This document shows, one piece after another, positions 20,147 to 28,986 of a stretch of 64,000 nucleotides of DNA. This DNA is from Pseudaquabacterium pictum (GTDB taxonomy: Bacteria > Pseudomonadota > Gammaproteobacteria > Burkholderiales > Burkholderiaceae_C), in NCBI RefSeq assembly GCF_005403045.1, contig NZ_BJCL01000009.1:1-64000 (forward strand), given 5' to 3'. The notes under the pieces are model-generated. The model was not told where the DNA came from. It did no database searches and saw only the letters and a list, made by a program, of their open reading frames with translations. Positions within the stretch are counted from its first letter, which is position 1. Each line of letters opens with the position of its first letter. Both the position numbers and the translations under genes were made by a program.

Positions 20147-22383
20147 TTCTTCGCTCCCAACGCCCACATGAAGGTGCGTCCACCGGTGGCCAACATCGTG
20201 CAGGGCGCACCATTGCAGGTGGCCGACATCGTGATCGTGACCGGACCAGAGGACGACGTGCTGCCCAGGTAGACCGCAAAGAGCCCGGTGCTGAGAATGC
20301 CGTTCTGCGAGATGGGGCCCTCCCTGACGTAGACCTGTGAGGAGCCCGCGAAGATCGCGATCGACACCGAGTCCGTGTCGATGTCCGCAAAGAAGGTGGC
20401 CTCGCACAGGATCAGCAACGGCGCGCCGCCGGTGGTGATCGACATGGCCATGATGGGCACCAGCCCGCCTTGGGTGAACCCAGCATTGCTGGCAAGCACC
20501 ACGCTCGACGTCACGGTGGCGGCGTTGTTCGCCAGCTTCTCGGTGATGACCGCCAGGTTGCCGATCTTCGCGGTACCGACGGTCAGGTCGCCGATGCGGG
20601 CAGCCGGCACTGCCAGCGTTGTCACCCCGTCGACCACGGCCACATCCAACAGCTGCGCTGGCGCCGCGTTCGGGTTGCCGGGCGGCACAAACAGCAGCCT
20701 GTCGGCCTGCAGGATGATCTCGCTCTGCCCGCCCGTGGCATCGTTCGGCGCGGTGGCCGCCAAGCCAATGGCACCGAACACCTTCTTGCCGTCACTGCGC
20801 GTTGCGCTGACCTTCAGCACTTGCTGTGCGGTCACCCCGTTGGGGCCGGCAATGGCTTGAGACAGGCTCTCGACTTCTGCGGTCAGCTCGCCTGTCGCTG
20901 CAACCGTCGCGCTGTAGTGGGATGCCGCTGCACTGGCTGATCCAGCCGCGTTCGATGCCGAGGCACTGGCACTGGCGGCCGAGTTCGAAGCCGCCGACGC
21001 TGACGAACCCGCCGAACCAGCTGCCGATGCCGCCACACCCGCTTGAGAGGTAGCAGTCGCCGCGCTGCTGCTCGCCGATGAGCTGGAGCTCGCCGCCTCG
21101 TTCCGAAAGGTGGCAGCCTCACTCGCCCTGGTGGCCGCTGTGTTGGCTGACGCGCTTGCCGCATTGGCCGAGGTGCTGGCGGCGGTCGCCGCGGTGGAAG
21201 CATTGCTGGCCGAAGTCGCCGCGGCGTTCGCACTGCCCAGCGCATTGCTCGCCGAGGTAGCTGCGGCGCTCGCAGAGGTGCTGGCGCTTGCTGCAGCTGA
21301 GGCAGCGTCACTGCTCGAGGTGGCTGCATTGCCCGCACTCACCGCTGCATTGCTGGCAGCAGTTTCTGCCGACAGCCTGGCGCTGTTGGCAGCGCTGGCA
21401 CTGTTGGCCGCCTGGGTGGCAGAGGCGGATGCATTGGATGCCGAGGTGCTGGCAGCACTGGCCGAGCCGGCCCCAGCTGCAGCCGCCGTGGCAGCCTCAG
21501 TCGCCTTTGTGCTGGCCGTGCTCGCCGAGCCAGCGGCAGATGTGGCCGAGCTGGCGGCGCTGGATGCGCCAGTGCTCGCTGAGCCCGCCGCCGTCTCGGC
21601 TGACAGCCTGGCGCTGTTTGCTGCCGTTGCCGCTGAGCCGGCTGCCGTTGCGGAGGTGCTGGCCGACTGAGCAGACTCGACGGCCGCTACCGCGGCGCCA
21701 GACGCCGTGCTTGCTGATGCCGCGGCAAGGCCGGCCTGGGTGCTGGCAGTGCTGGCCGATCCTGCCGCGCTGCTGGCCGACGTGGCTGCCGTGGTCGCGC
21801 TGGCGCTGGCAGCGCCAGCTGCCGTCTCCGCGGCCAGCTTGGCATCCTGGGTCAGCGTCACGCTCTCCAGCGCGTCACCAGCGCTCACGGCGGCGGCATT
21901 GCTGGCCATCAGCGCGTCAGCCGCTGCCGTGGCCGCATCGGCAGCTGCATCGGCTGCGGCGCTAGCACTGGCAGCGGCGGCCACCGTGTCGCCATAGGCA
22001 GCCTGCAGGTCATCCACGCGCGCCAGCAGGCCCGTGCCCGGCTGGTCGATCAGCTCAAGCAGCGCCACGATCGACGGGTCCAGGGCAGTCTCACCCAGCC
22101 GGCCCTCGAGCTCGGCCACCAGCGCGTCCACATCGGCCCAGGGCTGGCCCTCACCAATGCCGGTGAGGATTGCCTTCAGCCGGGCGCCTACGGTGCCCGG
22201 CGGGTAGTTGATCGCGATGTTGAAGCCCAGCAACCCGGCCGCGCGATCGGGCCGGGTGGTGTCCAGCAGGTCGGCGATGTAGGCCACCACATCGCGCCGC
22301 ACGGACACGGTCAGCTTCTGCAGCACTGGGTCTTCCAGCAGCTGCGCGCCGTCGCCCTCCGTCAGCCTGCGCACCACGGCCAT
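20143..22383 (-). CDS. Long tail fibre with Ala/Ser-rich repeat shaft
   Basis: The 746-residue protein has three parts. Residues 1-135 form a globular head (opening MAVVRRLTEGDGAQLL). Residues about 136-480 are almost entirely Ala, Ser and Thr with regular Asn/Gly, a low-complexity shaft. Residues about 490-746 form a globular tip with a DUF1983-like part (VSATRSDGKKVFGAIGLAAT) and a beta-rich end (FMWALGAKK). The shaft periodicity suggests a trimeric coiled or beta-stacked fibre. It lies 4 bp downstream of the baseplate J gene. Repeat shafts of this kind readily change length by recombination. Confidence 0.8.
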   Translation of the reverse strand: MAVVRRLTEGDGAQLLEDPVLQKLTVSVRRDVVAYIADLLDTTRPDRAAGLLGFNIAINYPPGTVGARLKAILTGIGEGQPWADVDALVAELEGRLGETALDPSIVALLELIDQPGTGLLARVDDLQAAYGDTVAAAASASAAADAAADAATAAADALMASNAAAVSAGDALESVTLTQDAKLAAETAAGAASASATTAATSASSAAGSASTASTQAGLAAASASTASGAAVAAVESAQSASTSATAAGSAATAANSARLSAETAAGSASTGASSAASSATSAAGSASTASTKATEAATAAAAGAGSASAASTSASNASASATQAANSASAANSARLSAETAASNAAVSAGNAATSSSDAASAAASASTSASAAATSASNALGSANAAATSASNASTAATAASTSANAASASANTAATRASEAATFRNEAASSSSSASSSAATATSQAGVAASAAGSAGSSASAASNSAASASASASNAAGSASAAASHYSATVAATGELTAEVESLSQAIAGPNGVTAQQVLKVSATRSDGKKVFGAIGLAATAPNDATGGQSEIILQADRLLFVPPGNPNAAPAQLLDVAVVDGVTTLAVPAARIGDLTVGTAKIGNLAVITEKLANNAATVTSSVVLASNAGFTQGGLVPIMAMSITTGGAPLLILCEATFFADIDTDSVSIAIFAGSSQVYVREGPISQNGILSTGLFAVYLGSTSSSGPVTITMSATCNGAPCTMLATGGRTFMWALGAKK

Positions 22384-22387
22384 CGCA

Positions 22388-23440
22388 TCAACTCCAGGTG
22401 ATGGTGCCCAGCACCGGCATCTGGCCAGCGCTGTGCGCCACGTCCGCAGTCGGCGTGGTCAGCACGCTGTTGGTCTCGCCGGCCGCCACGCTGATCGCCT
22501 CGCGCAGGTGGCTCAGCAGAATGGTGCCGCCGGGGTAGGCCTCGCGCTGCAGCACGTCGGCCAGCTCGGCCGTGACGGCATTGCGCACCGCCAGCGTGTT
22601 CGGGGTTAGCGTGATGGCCATGTCGAGCGGCAGCGCGGTTGGCGCCGCCACCGTCACCTGCGCGCACACCGGGCGGCGATCGTCGATGTAGGCCTGCACG
22701 GCTGCCACCTCGCCGCTGTCTGGAATCAGGCTGGCGTCGCCGTCGCGCACGAAGCGCACGGTCACCGTGCCGGGGCCGCCCTCGAGCGGGTAGCACCAGG
22801 CGCGCGTCACGCCCGGCACCTGCAGCGCCCAGGCCACGTAGTCGGCCTGCGCACCACCCATCGGCGCTTGCTGGATGCGGGCCAGTACACGCGCCCGCAG
22901 GGCGTCGTCGGTCTCGCGGTCTGCGCCGCCCACCAGGCCGCCGGCGCCAACGGCCGCCACGCTGGCCACACCGGCCAGCGGTTGCACAAAGCTCATCTGC
23001 GTGCCGGCCAGCGCGTTACCAGCTGCCCCCGACTCGACCGCAGCCACCGGCACCGAAGCCGTGCCCGATGCCAGCGTCACATCGACCGTCGAAACAAAGG
23101 CTGCTCCGTCACTGCGCAGCATCTGGGTGCCCGTGGGCACTACCACACCGCTGGTGCCTGTCACCGCCACCGGGCCCGAGGCGAAGGCGGCCGGCACCCG
23201 CAGCACACCCCAAATGCCGGCGTGCCGGTCCAGGAAGATCGTCTCGGCCGTGTCCACCAGCAGCTGCTGCGCCAGCCAGTCCAGGTAGCCATAGAGGCCG
23301 TGCACCCCGCCGGCATGCATGCGGGCCAGCACGGCCAGGTTGCTGCGGCGCAGCCGCGCATCGGTGCCAGGCAGGCCGGCCTCGATGTCGGCCGCCGCGC
23401 GGTCGATCAGGTCAGCTTGCGATGGGCGTGAGAAAGGCAT
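22388..23440 (-). CDS. Baseplate J-like protein (Mu gp47)
   Basis: The 350-residue protein matches the baseplate J family: FSRPSQADLIDRAAADIEAGLPG at the N-terminus and a middle segment with GADRETDDALRARVL and a GTVTVRFVRD strand. These proteins form the wedge of the contractile-tail baseplate. It directly follows gp46 on the minus strand (adjacent stop and start) and is followed by the fibre gene. The length agrees with Mu gp47 (about 360). Confidence 0.9.
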   Translation of the reverse strand: MPFSRPSQADLIDRAAADIEAGLPGTDARLRRSNLAVLARMHAGGVHGLYGYLDWLAQQLLVDTAETIFLDRHAGIWGVLRVPAAFASGPVAVTGTSGVVVPTGTQMLRSDGAAFVSTVDVTLASGTASVPVAAVESGAAGNALAGTQMSFVQPLAGVASVAAVGAGGLVGGADRETDDALRARVLARIQQAPMGGAQADYVAWALQVPGVTRAWCYPLEGGPGTVTVRFVRDGDASLIPDSGEVAAVQAYIDDRRPVCAQVTVAAPTALPLDMAITLTPNTLAVRNAVTAELADVLQREAYPGGTILLSHLREAISVAAGETNSVLTTPTADVAHSAGQMPVLGTITWS

Positions 23441-23884
23441 TCAAGCCCCCTTCCAGAAGGTTTCGAAGCGGAATCGGATCACCGGCGTCGCGCTGCGCGT
23501 GATGGTGACCAGCAGGCCCAGCACGCCCTGGCGCACCACCTCGGCCTGCACCGTAACGCTGCTGGCCACACCATCGTCCACCAGCCACTGCAGGGCCTCG
23601 CGGGCATACAGCTCAGCGCGTGCCAGCACAGCGGGCAGCTGCTTCTCACGGGCCAGCTGCCACAGCCTGCTGCCGATCTGGTCACCAGCCACCTCGGGGT
23701 AAGCGTCGCCCCACCAGCCACGGCGGGCAGTGGGCTCCACCGCGGTGTCGCCCTCGGCCGCGACGCGGTCGGTGAACAGGCTCAGCACCACGGCGGTCTC
23801 CAGCCCGTCGTCTTCTGCCAGGGACGGGCCGGCCACCAGCCAGTCGCCACCCAGGTCGCGCCATACGGTCCGCAGGTCGCTCAT
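23441..23884 (-). CDS. Baseplate protein GP46 (gpW/gp25-like family)
   Basis: This 147-residue protein starts at the ATG at 23884, overlapping the gp45 stop by ATGA. The segment DDGLETAVVLSLFTDRVA, followed by RRGWWGDAYPEV and a VTITRS beta region, is the Mu gp46 pattern, a baseplate wedge component related to T4 gp25. Gene order gp45-gp46-gp47 is exactly as in Mu. Confidence 0.88.
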   Translation of the reverse strand: MSDLRTVWRDLGGDWLVAGPSLAEDDGLETAVVLSLFTDRVAAEGDTAVEPTARRGWWGDAYPEVAGDQIGSRLWQLAREKQLPAVLARAELYAREALQWLVDDGVASSVTVQAEVVRQGVLGLLVTITRSATPVIRFRFETFWKGA

Positions 23885-24414
23885 ACAGGCACCCCGGTGT
23901 TGCCCACGCCGGTGTCCACACCGCCGTGGCGGTGGCCCACCAGGCTGATGCCGTCGGCCACCACATCCACGCCGGCCGTCACCGTGCCGGCCACCGTCAC
24001 GTCGCCCGTGCACTGCACCAGCGGCGTGTCCAGCACCACCTTGGTCGCCGCCGTCACTTCGATGGTGCCGCCTCGCTTGATCACGATCTTGTCGCCCTCG
24101 TCGGTGTAGATCGCCACCTCGCCCTGTTGCAGCGCGGTCAGCCGGTACCGGCGATCGTCCACCGCGATCACCAGTACGTGGTCCCGGTTGCCGGCCACGC
24201 TGGCCGCCACGGCCTCAGCGCCCGGCAGCGGGTGGCTGGTGAAGCCGTAGTTCTGGAAGCGCTCGACCTGGTCGCGCACCTCGTCGGCGAGCAGGCTAAC
24301 CTGCAGGCCCTGCAGCTTGCTGCCGTCGTTCACCAGCAGCACCACCGCGCGGCCGATCATCAGCTGCAGGCGCTGCAGCATTGGCCGCATCGCACGTTGA
24401 AGCGCGCCGCTCAT
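23881..24414 (-). CDS. Baseplate assembly protein V / tail spike (Mu gp45)
   Basis: The 177-residue protein has the gp45 layout: a helical start (MSGALQRAMRPMLQRLQLMI), an OB-fold (LVNDGSKLQGLQVSL), a triple-stranded beta region (GTIEVTAATKVVLDTPLVQC) and an apex with HRH (VGHRHGGVDTG) near residue 162. In Mu gp45 the apex HxH binds iron at the membrane-piercing tip, and the motif is conserved here. It overlaps the gp44 stop by ATGA. Confidence 0.9.
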   Translation of the reverse strand: MSGALQRAMRPMLQRLQLMIGRAVVLLVNDGSKLQGLQVSLLADEVRDQVERFQNYGFTSHPLPGAEAVAASVAGNRDHVLVIAVDDRRYRLTALQQGEVAIYTDEGDKIVIKRGGTIEVTAATKVVLDTPLVQCTGDVTVAGTVTAGVDVVADGISLVGHRHGGVDTGVGNTGVPV

Positions 24415-25484
24415 CGCCCATCCTTTGCCGGCAGCGTCCAGAATCCTGCTGAGCCAACTGCAGCCGCTTTCAGCGGCAGCGCCGTGTATGCGTCGGGCCG
24501 CGTGAGGCGCAAGGCGGTGGTGGTGCCTTGATCATCCAGCGAGTACAGAACGTTGGTGACCAGAAGATCGGCATCCAGCCGCAATGCCGTGGCAATCACG
24601 GACACCAGCGTGTTGGGCCGCCACAGACCTCCGGCGTGCCGCCATCCCTGCACCGTGAGCTCGACGTCCAGCGACCGCGCGGCCCGAACGTTGGCTTCCC
24701 ACTCGGCGCGTTGCGTGAGCGTGGCAGCCAGATCGGGCGCGTCATTGGTGATGATGAGCGGCCGGTACCGCTTCACGCCGGTGTCGCTGGCGAGGGCCTT
24801 GATCTGCGACGCGCTGGGCCCACTGAAGAAGTCATTGCCCGGCGCCTGGCCCTTGACGATGTAGCTGCTGAACCGGTCCCGCATGTCCAGGCCTACCCGC
24901 GCCTGCAGGATGTTCTCGCCCAGCACCAGCGGGGTTGGCACGCGCTGCGTGCCTGCGCGTGTGATGAGAAGCCCGCCGCGGCCGTCGCTCACCAGCAGCA
25001 GCGCGCGGATGCGTGCTGCACGCTCGATCGCTTCGAATGCCGTCTCGCCCTCCTGCAGCGCAAAGCTCGGCAGTGGCTTGCCGGTGTCCACATCCGCACG
25101 CACCGCAACACCGAACGGCGCGGCCAGTTCGGTCGCGATCTGCTCGATGCGCAGGCCCCGCCACTGTCCCGCCTTGCGCACGGCACTGCAGTCGACCAGG
25201 TCGCCAGTAGCGTCACGTCCGCTCAGCTCGACCTGGTGGCTGCCGGCGTCCATGCTCAGCCGCGTCTCATCAACCCAGCCGGTGATGACGGTCTCGCCGC
25301 CGATCAGCAGCTCGCACCGCTCGCCCGCAGGGATCGCCCAGTCCAGATCTTGGCCGATCCACCGCTCGCTCACCATCAAGCGGAACCCGCCAGCGCACTG
25401 ATCCATGCCCAGCCGAACCTGCACGCTTTGCCAGCCCGCATGACTGCGGCCACCAGCCAGCAGATCGATCTGACTCTCAACCAT
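24411..25484 (-). CDS. Baseplate hub protein (Mu gp44, P)
   Basis: The 357-residue protein resembles the gp44/gpP baseplate hub: LMVSERWIGQDLDWAI and ELLIGGETVITGWVDETR in the first domain, then LELSGRD-type motifs (here VELSGRDATGDLVDCSA) and LLITRAGTQR. The start at 25484 overlaps the end of the gp43 gene by 8 bp. Its place between gp43 and gp45 follows the Mu order. Confidence 0.87.
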   Translation of the reverse strand: MVESQIDLLAGGRSHAGWQSVQVRLGMDQCAGGFRLMVSERWIGQDLDWAIPAGERCELLIGGETVITGWVDETRLSMDAGSHQVELSGRDATGDLVDCSAVRKAGQWRGLRIEQIATELAAPFGVAVRADVDTGKPLPSFALQEGETAFEAIERAARIRALLLVSDGRGGLLITRAGTQRVPTPLVLGENILQARVGLDMRDRFSSYIVKGQAPGNDFFSGPSASQIKALASDTGVKRYRPLIITNDAPDLAATLTQRAEWEANVRAARSLDVELTVQGWRHAGGLWRPNTLVSVIATALRLDADLLVTNVLYSLDDQGTTTALRLTRPDAYTALPLKAAAVGSAGFWTLPAKDGR

Positions 25485-26679
25485 CTGCCAGCACCTCCAG
25501 CGGCACGCCGCCAGCGACGAACAGCGGATGGCGCACCCCATTGCGTTGCAGCAGCTCAGGCTCCCGCAGCGCGTTGGCATACAGCTGCTGCGCAAGCGCC
25601 AGCGAAGGCACGGTGCCTTGCGGAGTCCAGGTCACTAGCCGGGCCAGATCAGCGCCGCGGGCGGCAACGTCACGCACCACTGCAGTCCGCAATGCGTGCA
25701 GGGCCTGGTACACCTCGTCGGCCAGGTCGGCCGACAACATCACCTCGTCGAGCGTGTCGACCAGGTCGTTGCGCGCGGTCACCGCGTCCTGGTAGCTCTC
25801 CCACACCACGCCTGTCGCAGCACGGGCGCCCTCGGCCGCGGCCACCACCCGCACCAGGCGCACCATCTCGGCCTGGGCCACTGCCTGGGCACGCCGGCTG
25901 GTCGTGTTGGGAGCCACCGGCGGCAGCAGGCTGCCGAAGCGGTAGAGCGCACGTGCCAGGCTCAGCGCATCGCGCGGCGCCGTAGCCACGCTGCGCACCA
26001 GCTGGCGGATGCTGCCCACCAGCGCCTGGGCTGCGCTGGCCGGCACGTAGATCAGCGTGGTCAGGTCGCGCTTGTAGCTGTCGACCATGCGCTGCAGCTT
26101 GGCCACCTGGTCTGCAGCACCGCGCACCTTGGACAGCGCGCCTTGCATGCCACCCAGCGCCGATGTGAAGACGTTGCCACTGGCCTCGGCCACAAAGGCC
26201 GGCTTGCCGGCCACTGCATAGCGCCGCTCGAAGTTGCTTTGAACCGCCTGCGCAGCGAAGTCGGCCGAGGCCGTCACAGCCGCCGAGGTGCTGACGCTGG
26301 CCGTTGGGAAACGCGCCGTGCCCGCCTCCACGAACTGCATGGTGATCCGCGCCATGCCGCCTTCGGCCGTGGCCTCGCGCAGCTTGCAGTCGACCAGCGA
26401 CGCGCGCACCTCGCCCATGTACGGGTGCACCAGCGCACCCGGGCCTGGCTGCTCGATCGCCTGCAGCAGCCGGTTCCGGGTCTGCATATAGTCGCCGCCC
26501 AGCACGAAGGCTTCGACCGTGAAAACCCGTGCTCTGCGGCCCAGGTCTTCGACATAGGGCGTGTCCCGCTGCGGGAACTCGTGCACCTGGCCGCGGCGGC
26601 CCAACACCGCCTCGTGGCTGTCCACAAAGAACGGCACACCGCGGAACGATGCCGCCTGGAGCTGGTCACGCCAGGTCAT
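25477..26679 (-). CDS. DNA circularisation/tail protein (Mu gp43, N family)
   Basis: The 400-residue protein starts MTWRDQLQAASFRGVPFFV, the typical opening of the DNA_circ_N family to which Mu gp43 belongs. The N-terminal 130 residues are conserved (GGRRGQVHEFPQRD-type motif reads GRRGQVHEFPQRDTPYVEDLG), and the rest is helical. The ATG at 26679 forms an ATGA overlap with the tape-measure stop. Despite the historical name, these proteins are tail or baseplate components. Confidence 0.87.
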   Translation of the reverse strand: MTWRDQLQAASFRGVPFFVDSHEAVLGRRGQVHEFPQRDTPYVEDLGRRARVFTVEAFVLGGDYMQTRNRLLQAIEQPGPGALVHPYMGEVRASLVDCKLREATAEGGMARITMQFVEAGTARFPTASVSTSAAVTASADFAAQAVQSNFERRYAVAGKPAFVAEASGNVFTSALGGMQGALSKVRGAADQVAKLQRMVDSYKRDLTTLIYVPASAAQALVGSIRQLVRSVATAPRDALSLARALYRFGSLLPPVAPNTTSRRAQAVAQAEMVRLVRVVAAAEGARAATGVVWESYQDAVTARNDLVDTLDEVMLSADLADEVYQALHALRTAVVRDVAARGADLARLVTWTPQGTVPSLALAQQLYANALREPELLQRNGVRHPLFVAGGVPLEVLADG

Positions 26680-28205
26680 GAGCCCGCCATCACCTGGCCG
26701 CTGTACACGTCGAAGTCGAGCACGCTGCCCGGCGCCTTGCGCAGCTCGCGAACACGCGGCTGGCCGTTGCCGTCGAACTCGATCTTCAGCGTGCCGCCCA
26801 CCTCGGCCTTGAAGGGCCCGCCGCGCTGCGCGATCGCGCTGGGCGCAGCTGCACCCACAGCCGAGCCGGGCACCGGCGCTGCAGGCGCTGCGGCGGCGCC
26901 GGCAGCGCCGATCTGGGGCACGCGCGGCAGCCAACTGGGCATCATGCTGTCCAGACGGTTCAGACCGTTGATGATGCTGGCCCAGAGCTCGGAGAAGAAG
27001 GTCTTGATCGGCTCCCACTTCGAGTAGACCAGTGCCGCACCGGCAGCCAGCCCGGCCACGCCAGCAGCAAACCAGCCAAAGGGCGTGGCCATCAGCGCCA
27101 CACCAACTGCGTAGATGGCAGGCACCAGCATCGACAGCGCGAACAGGCCCTGGCCCAGGATCACCCCGGTGACGATGGCAAACACCGTCTCCCAGCCGCC
27201 CAGCGCCTGAGCGAAGCGATCGGCCAGGCCGATGACGGTGACCAGCGCGCCGCCGATCTGCGCCAGCGAGGTGGCGATCGCCGGCAGCCGCGGCACGATC
27301 TGCTCGACATACTCGGCCAGGCGCGTTGCGATCAGGGCTCTGTTTGCAACGGTCCAGTTCGTGATGCGCTGCACCAGGTCGTTGAGCACCGGCAGCGCGG
27401 CTGAGGCGATCGCCGACACCGCGCCAGTCATGCTGAAGCGCATGCGGTCCCAGTTGTCGTTGAAGTCGCCCATCGCCTCGGCGACTTCAACAGACACCAC
27501 ACCACCCAGCGCGTCGGCTTCAGCGTAGAACTTGCGCAGCCCTGCCGAACCGAGGTCCAGCGTCTGCTTCAGTTCAGCACCGCTGCGGCCCATCAGCGCA
27601 CGCATCAGCGCGATCTTCTTCTCAGCGTTCTGGCCAGCATCACCCACCGCGGCAAACCGGTCGGCGATTGCCTCCATCACCTGCACCGCGTTCATCTTGC
27701 GCAGCGCATCCATGCTGATGCCGACGCGGGCGAACCACAGCGCGGTTTCCTTGCTGCCGTTGATGGCCTCCACCATGTTCTGGCTGATGAACTGCAGCGC
27801 CTGGCCCATCTCTTGACTGTTGCTGCCGTTCATCTGAGCCGCGTAACCGAGCCGCTGATACATCTCGATGGGGATGTTCAGCTTCTTGGCCTGGTCGAGC
27901 ATGGCGTCGACCGCGTCGATGTTGCTCTTCAGCGCAAAGCCGGCACCGCCGGCTGCGATGGCAACTGCCGCACCAACTGCAACCACACCACGGCCCCAGG
28001 CCTGGACGGCCTGCAGGCGGCCGCCCAGCTCGCCGATCGCATCACGCACGCGATCCATGCGGCTGGCGTCGAGAAGGTTGTTCAGCGATGCGCGCACACG
28101 ACGCGCCGGCTCCGAGAGCTTGTCGATCGACTTGGTGATGCGCGTGACATTCGCGGTCGCGCGGTCTACCGCATCGATCACGAATTGCAGGCGCAGGTTG
28201 CTCAC
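26676..28205 (-). CDS. Tail tape measure protein (Mu gp42)
   Basis: The 509-residue protein has a helical N-terminal half (FVIDAVDRATANVTRITKSI), several hydrophobic segments (VVAVGAAVAIAAGGAGFAL near 75-93; AIVTGVILGQGLFAL and AVGVALMATPFGWFAAGVAGLAAG in the middle) and a Pro/Ala-rich tail, as in tape measure proteins. It starts at a GTG (28205-28203) that overlaps the stop of the frameshifted chaperone (GTGA). It follows the chaperone pair as usual. Tape length sets tail length; 509 residues implies a short tail. Confidence 0.87.
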   Translation of the reverse strand: MSNLRLQFVIDAVDRATANVTRITKSIDKLSEPARRVRASLNNLLDASRMDRVRDAIGELGGRLQAVQAWGRGVVAVGAAVAIAAGGAGFALKSNIDAVDAMLDQAKKLNIPIEMYQRLGYAAQMNGSNSQEMGQALQFISQNMVEAINGSKETALWFARVGISMDALRKMNAVQVMEAIADRFAAVGDAGQNAEKKIALMRALMGRSGAELKQTLDLGSAGLRKFYAEADALGGVVSVEVAEAMGDFNDNWDRMRFSMTGAVSAIASAALPVLNDLVQRITNWTVANRALIATRLAEYVEQIVPRLPAIATSLAQIGGALVTVIGLADRFAQALGGWETVFAIVTGVILGQGLFALSMLVPAIYAVGVALMATPFGWFAAGVAGLAAGAALVYSKWEPIKTFFSELWASIINGLNRLDSMMPSWLPRVPQIGAAGAAAAPAAPVPGSAVGAAAPSAIAQRGGPFKAEVGGTLKIEFDGNGQPRVRELRKAPGSVLDFDVYSGQVMAGS

Positions 28206-28623
28206 TTCGGGGCCTCGTTGATCAGCTTGTTGATGCGAATGGCCTGGCGGTGCCAGGCCATCAGCTCATCCACCTCCATCGCTTCCAGCACCGGGATGGG
28301 CTGGTGCAGCGTGAAGGCCACGTCGGCAATCACGTCTTCGAGATTGCTGGGGCAACCCCCAAAAAACCGCCCGCCACCTCCGCCGCGGCCACGATGTCCT
28401 CGGCGTCCAGCTGATCGAAGGTGCTGGGCGGAATGCGCGCGCTGGCGCACAGCAGCGCGGCGATGAAGTCGCCCGCGCCCTTCTCACGCAGATTCAGCAC
28501 CTTGCGCGCATCGCCGCCCTTCAGGCGGTGCAGCTGCAGTTCGCTGATGGTCTCGATCACGCTGCCATCGGCGCGCTTCAGCTCCACCGGGTGCTTCAGC
28601 GGGTGCGGGATGGGCGCGCTCAC
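28202..28623 (-). CDS. Tail assembly chaperone fusion made by -1 frameshift
   Basis: Reading gp41-like frame from 28623 to the heptamer at 28366-28360 and then slipping back one base continues into an open frame ending at 28202. This appends about 50 residues (DVIADVAFTLHQPIPVLEAM, VDELMAWHRQAIRIN). That extension has the P2 gpE-prime/T4-like helix-turn-helix signature of the long chaperone and has no start codon or ribosome site of its own. Many phages make short and long chaperones this way just before the tape measure gene, which is exactly where this lies. Confidence 0.85.
28330..28623 (-). CDS. Tail assembly chaperone, short form (Mu gp41-like)
   Basis: The 97-residue protein (MSAPIPHPLKHPVELKRADG; LHRLKGGDARKVLNL; DFIAALLCASARIP) is the standard-frame product, a gpE/gp41-type chaperone that coats the tape measure protein during tail assembly. 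It starts at 28623, overlapping the tube gene stop by ATGA. After the slippery site the zero frame runs only 10 more codons. The ratio of short to long product should be set by frameshift efficiency. Confidence 0.87.
   Translation of the reverse strand: MSAPIPHPLKHPVELKRADGSVIETISELQLHRLKGGDARKVLNLREKGAGDFIAALLCASARIPPSTFDQLDAEDIVAAAEVAGGFLGVAPAISKT
28360..28366 (-). other. Programmed -1 frameshift slippery heptamer
   Basis: On the minus strand the heptamer is TTTTTTG, in the required X XXY YYZ register of the gp41 frame (ggT TTT TTG). It is immediately followed by GGGGTTGCCCC, which can form a short G-C stem that would stall the ribosome. Both halves of the expected chaperone are on either side of it. 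Confidence 0.88.
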
Positions 28624-28985
28624 GAGAGCATCTCCTCGGCCGGATCGCCGCAGAACTCCACCGCCACCTTGCCGCCCTCGCCGGCCTGCACCGTCAGGGT
28701 CTTGGTGACGAAGGCGTGGCGGATCACGTAGGTCTGGCCGGTGTCGGCCTCGTAGGTGACGGTGGCGTCGGTGATCTTCTCGATCTCGGCCAGGCTGGTG
28801 CCCTGGGCCAACGAGATCTCGCAGGTCAGCATGCCGGGCTTCTTCACCTCGCTGTAGCCATGCAGGCCGGTCGAGCCCATCACCGGCGATCGCTCCACAC
28901 CGCCCTTGTCCAGCTTGGCACCATCCAGCGTCTGCAGCAGCTTGCCGTCGGTCTTGATGTATGCCTGCGAATGCACCTTGCCCAT
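28620..28985 (-). CDS. Tail tube protein (Mu gpM family)
   Basis: The 121-residue protein matches the Mu gpM tail tube family: HSQAYIKTDGKLLQTLDGAKLD near the N-terminus and a beta-rich body with EISLAQGTSLAEIEKITDATVTYEA-type strands (quoted in part). Tube monomers stack inside the sheath. It follows the sheath gene with one small gene between, the usual Mu order. Confidence 0.88.
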   Translation of the reverse strand: MGKVHSQAYIKTDGKLLQTLDGAKLDKGGVERSPVMGSTGLHGYSEVKKPGMLTCEISLAQGTSLAEIEKITDATVTYEADTGQTYVIRHAFVTKTLTVQAGEGGKVAVEFCGDPAEEMLS

Positions 28986-28986
28986 G

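Noticed and set aside
20900-21970. Long plus-strand open frames rich in Leu, Ala and Val opposite the tail fibre shaft
   Set aside because: They are antisense images of the Ala/Ser/Thr repeat codons; no ribosome site, no family similarity, and the minus strand has a complete fibre gene.
18348-22383. Diversity-generating retroelement acting on a tail fibre
   Set aside because: No reverse transcriptase frame and no template/variable repeat pair could be found near the fibre genes.
24528-27027. Plus-strand open frames opposite gp42-gp45
   Set aside because: Opposite a fully recognisable, tightly overlapped baseplate operon in Mu order; no evidence for antisense genes.
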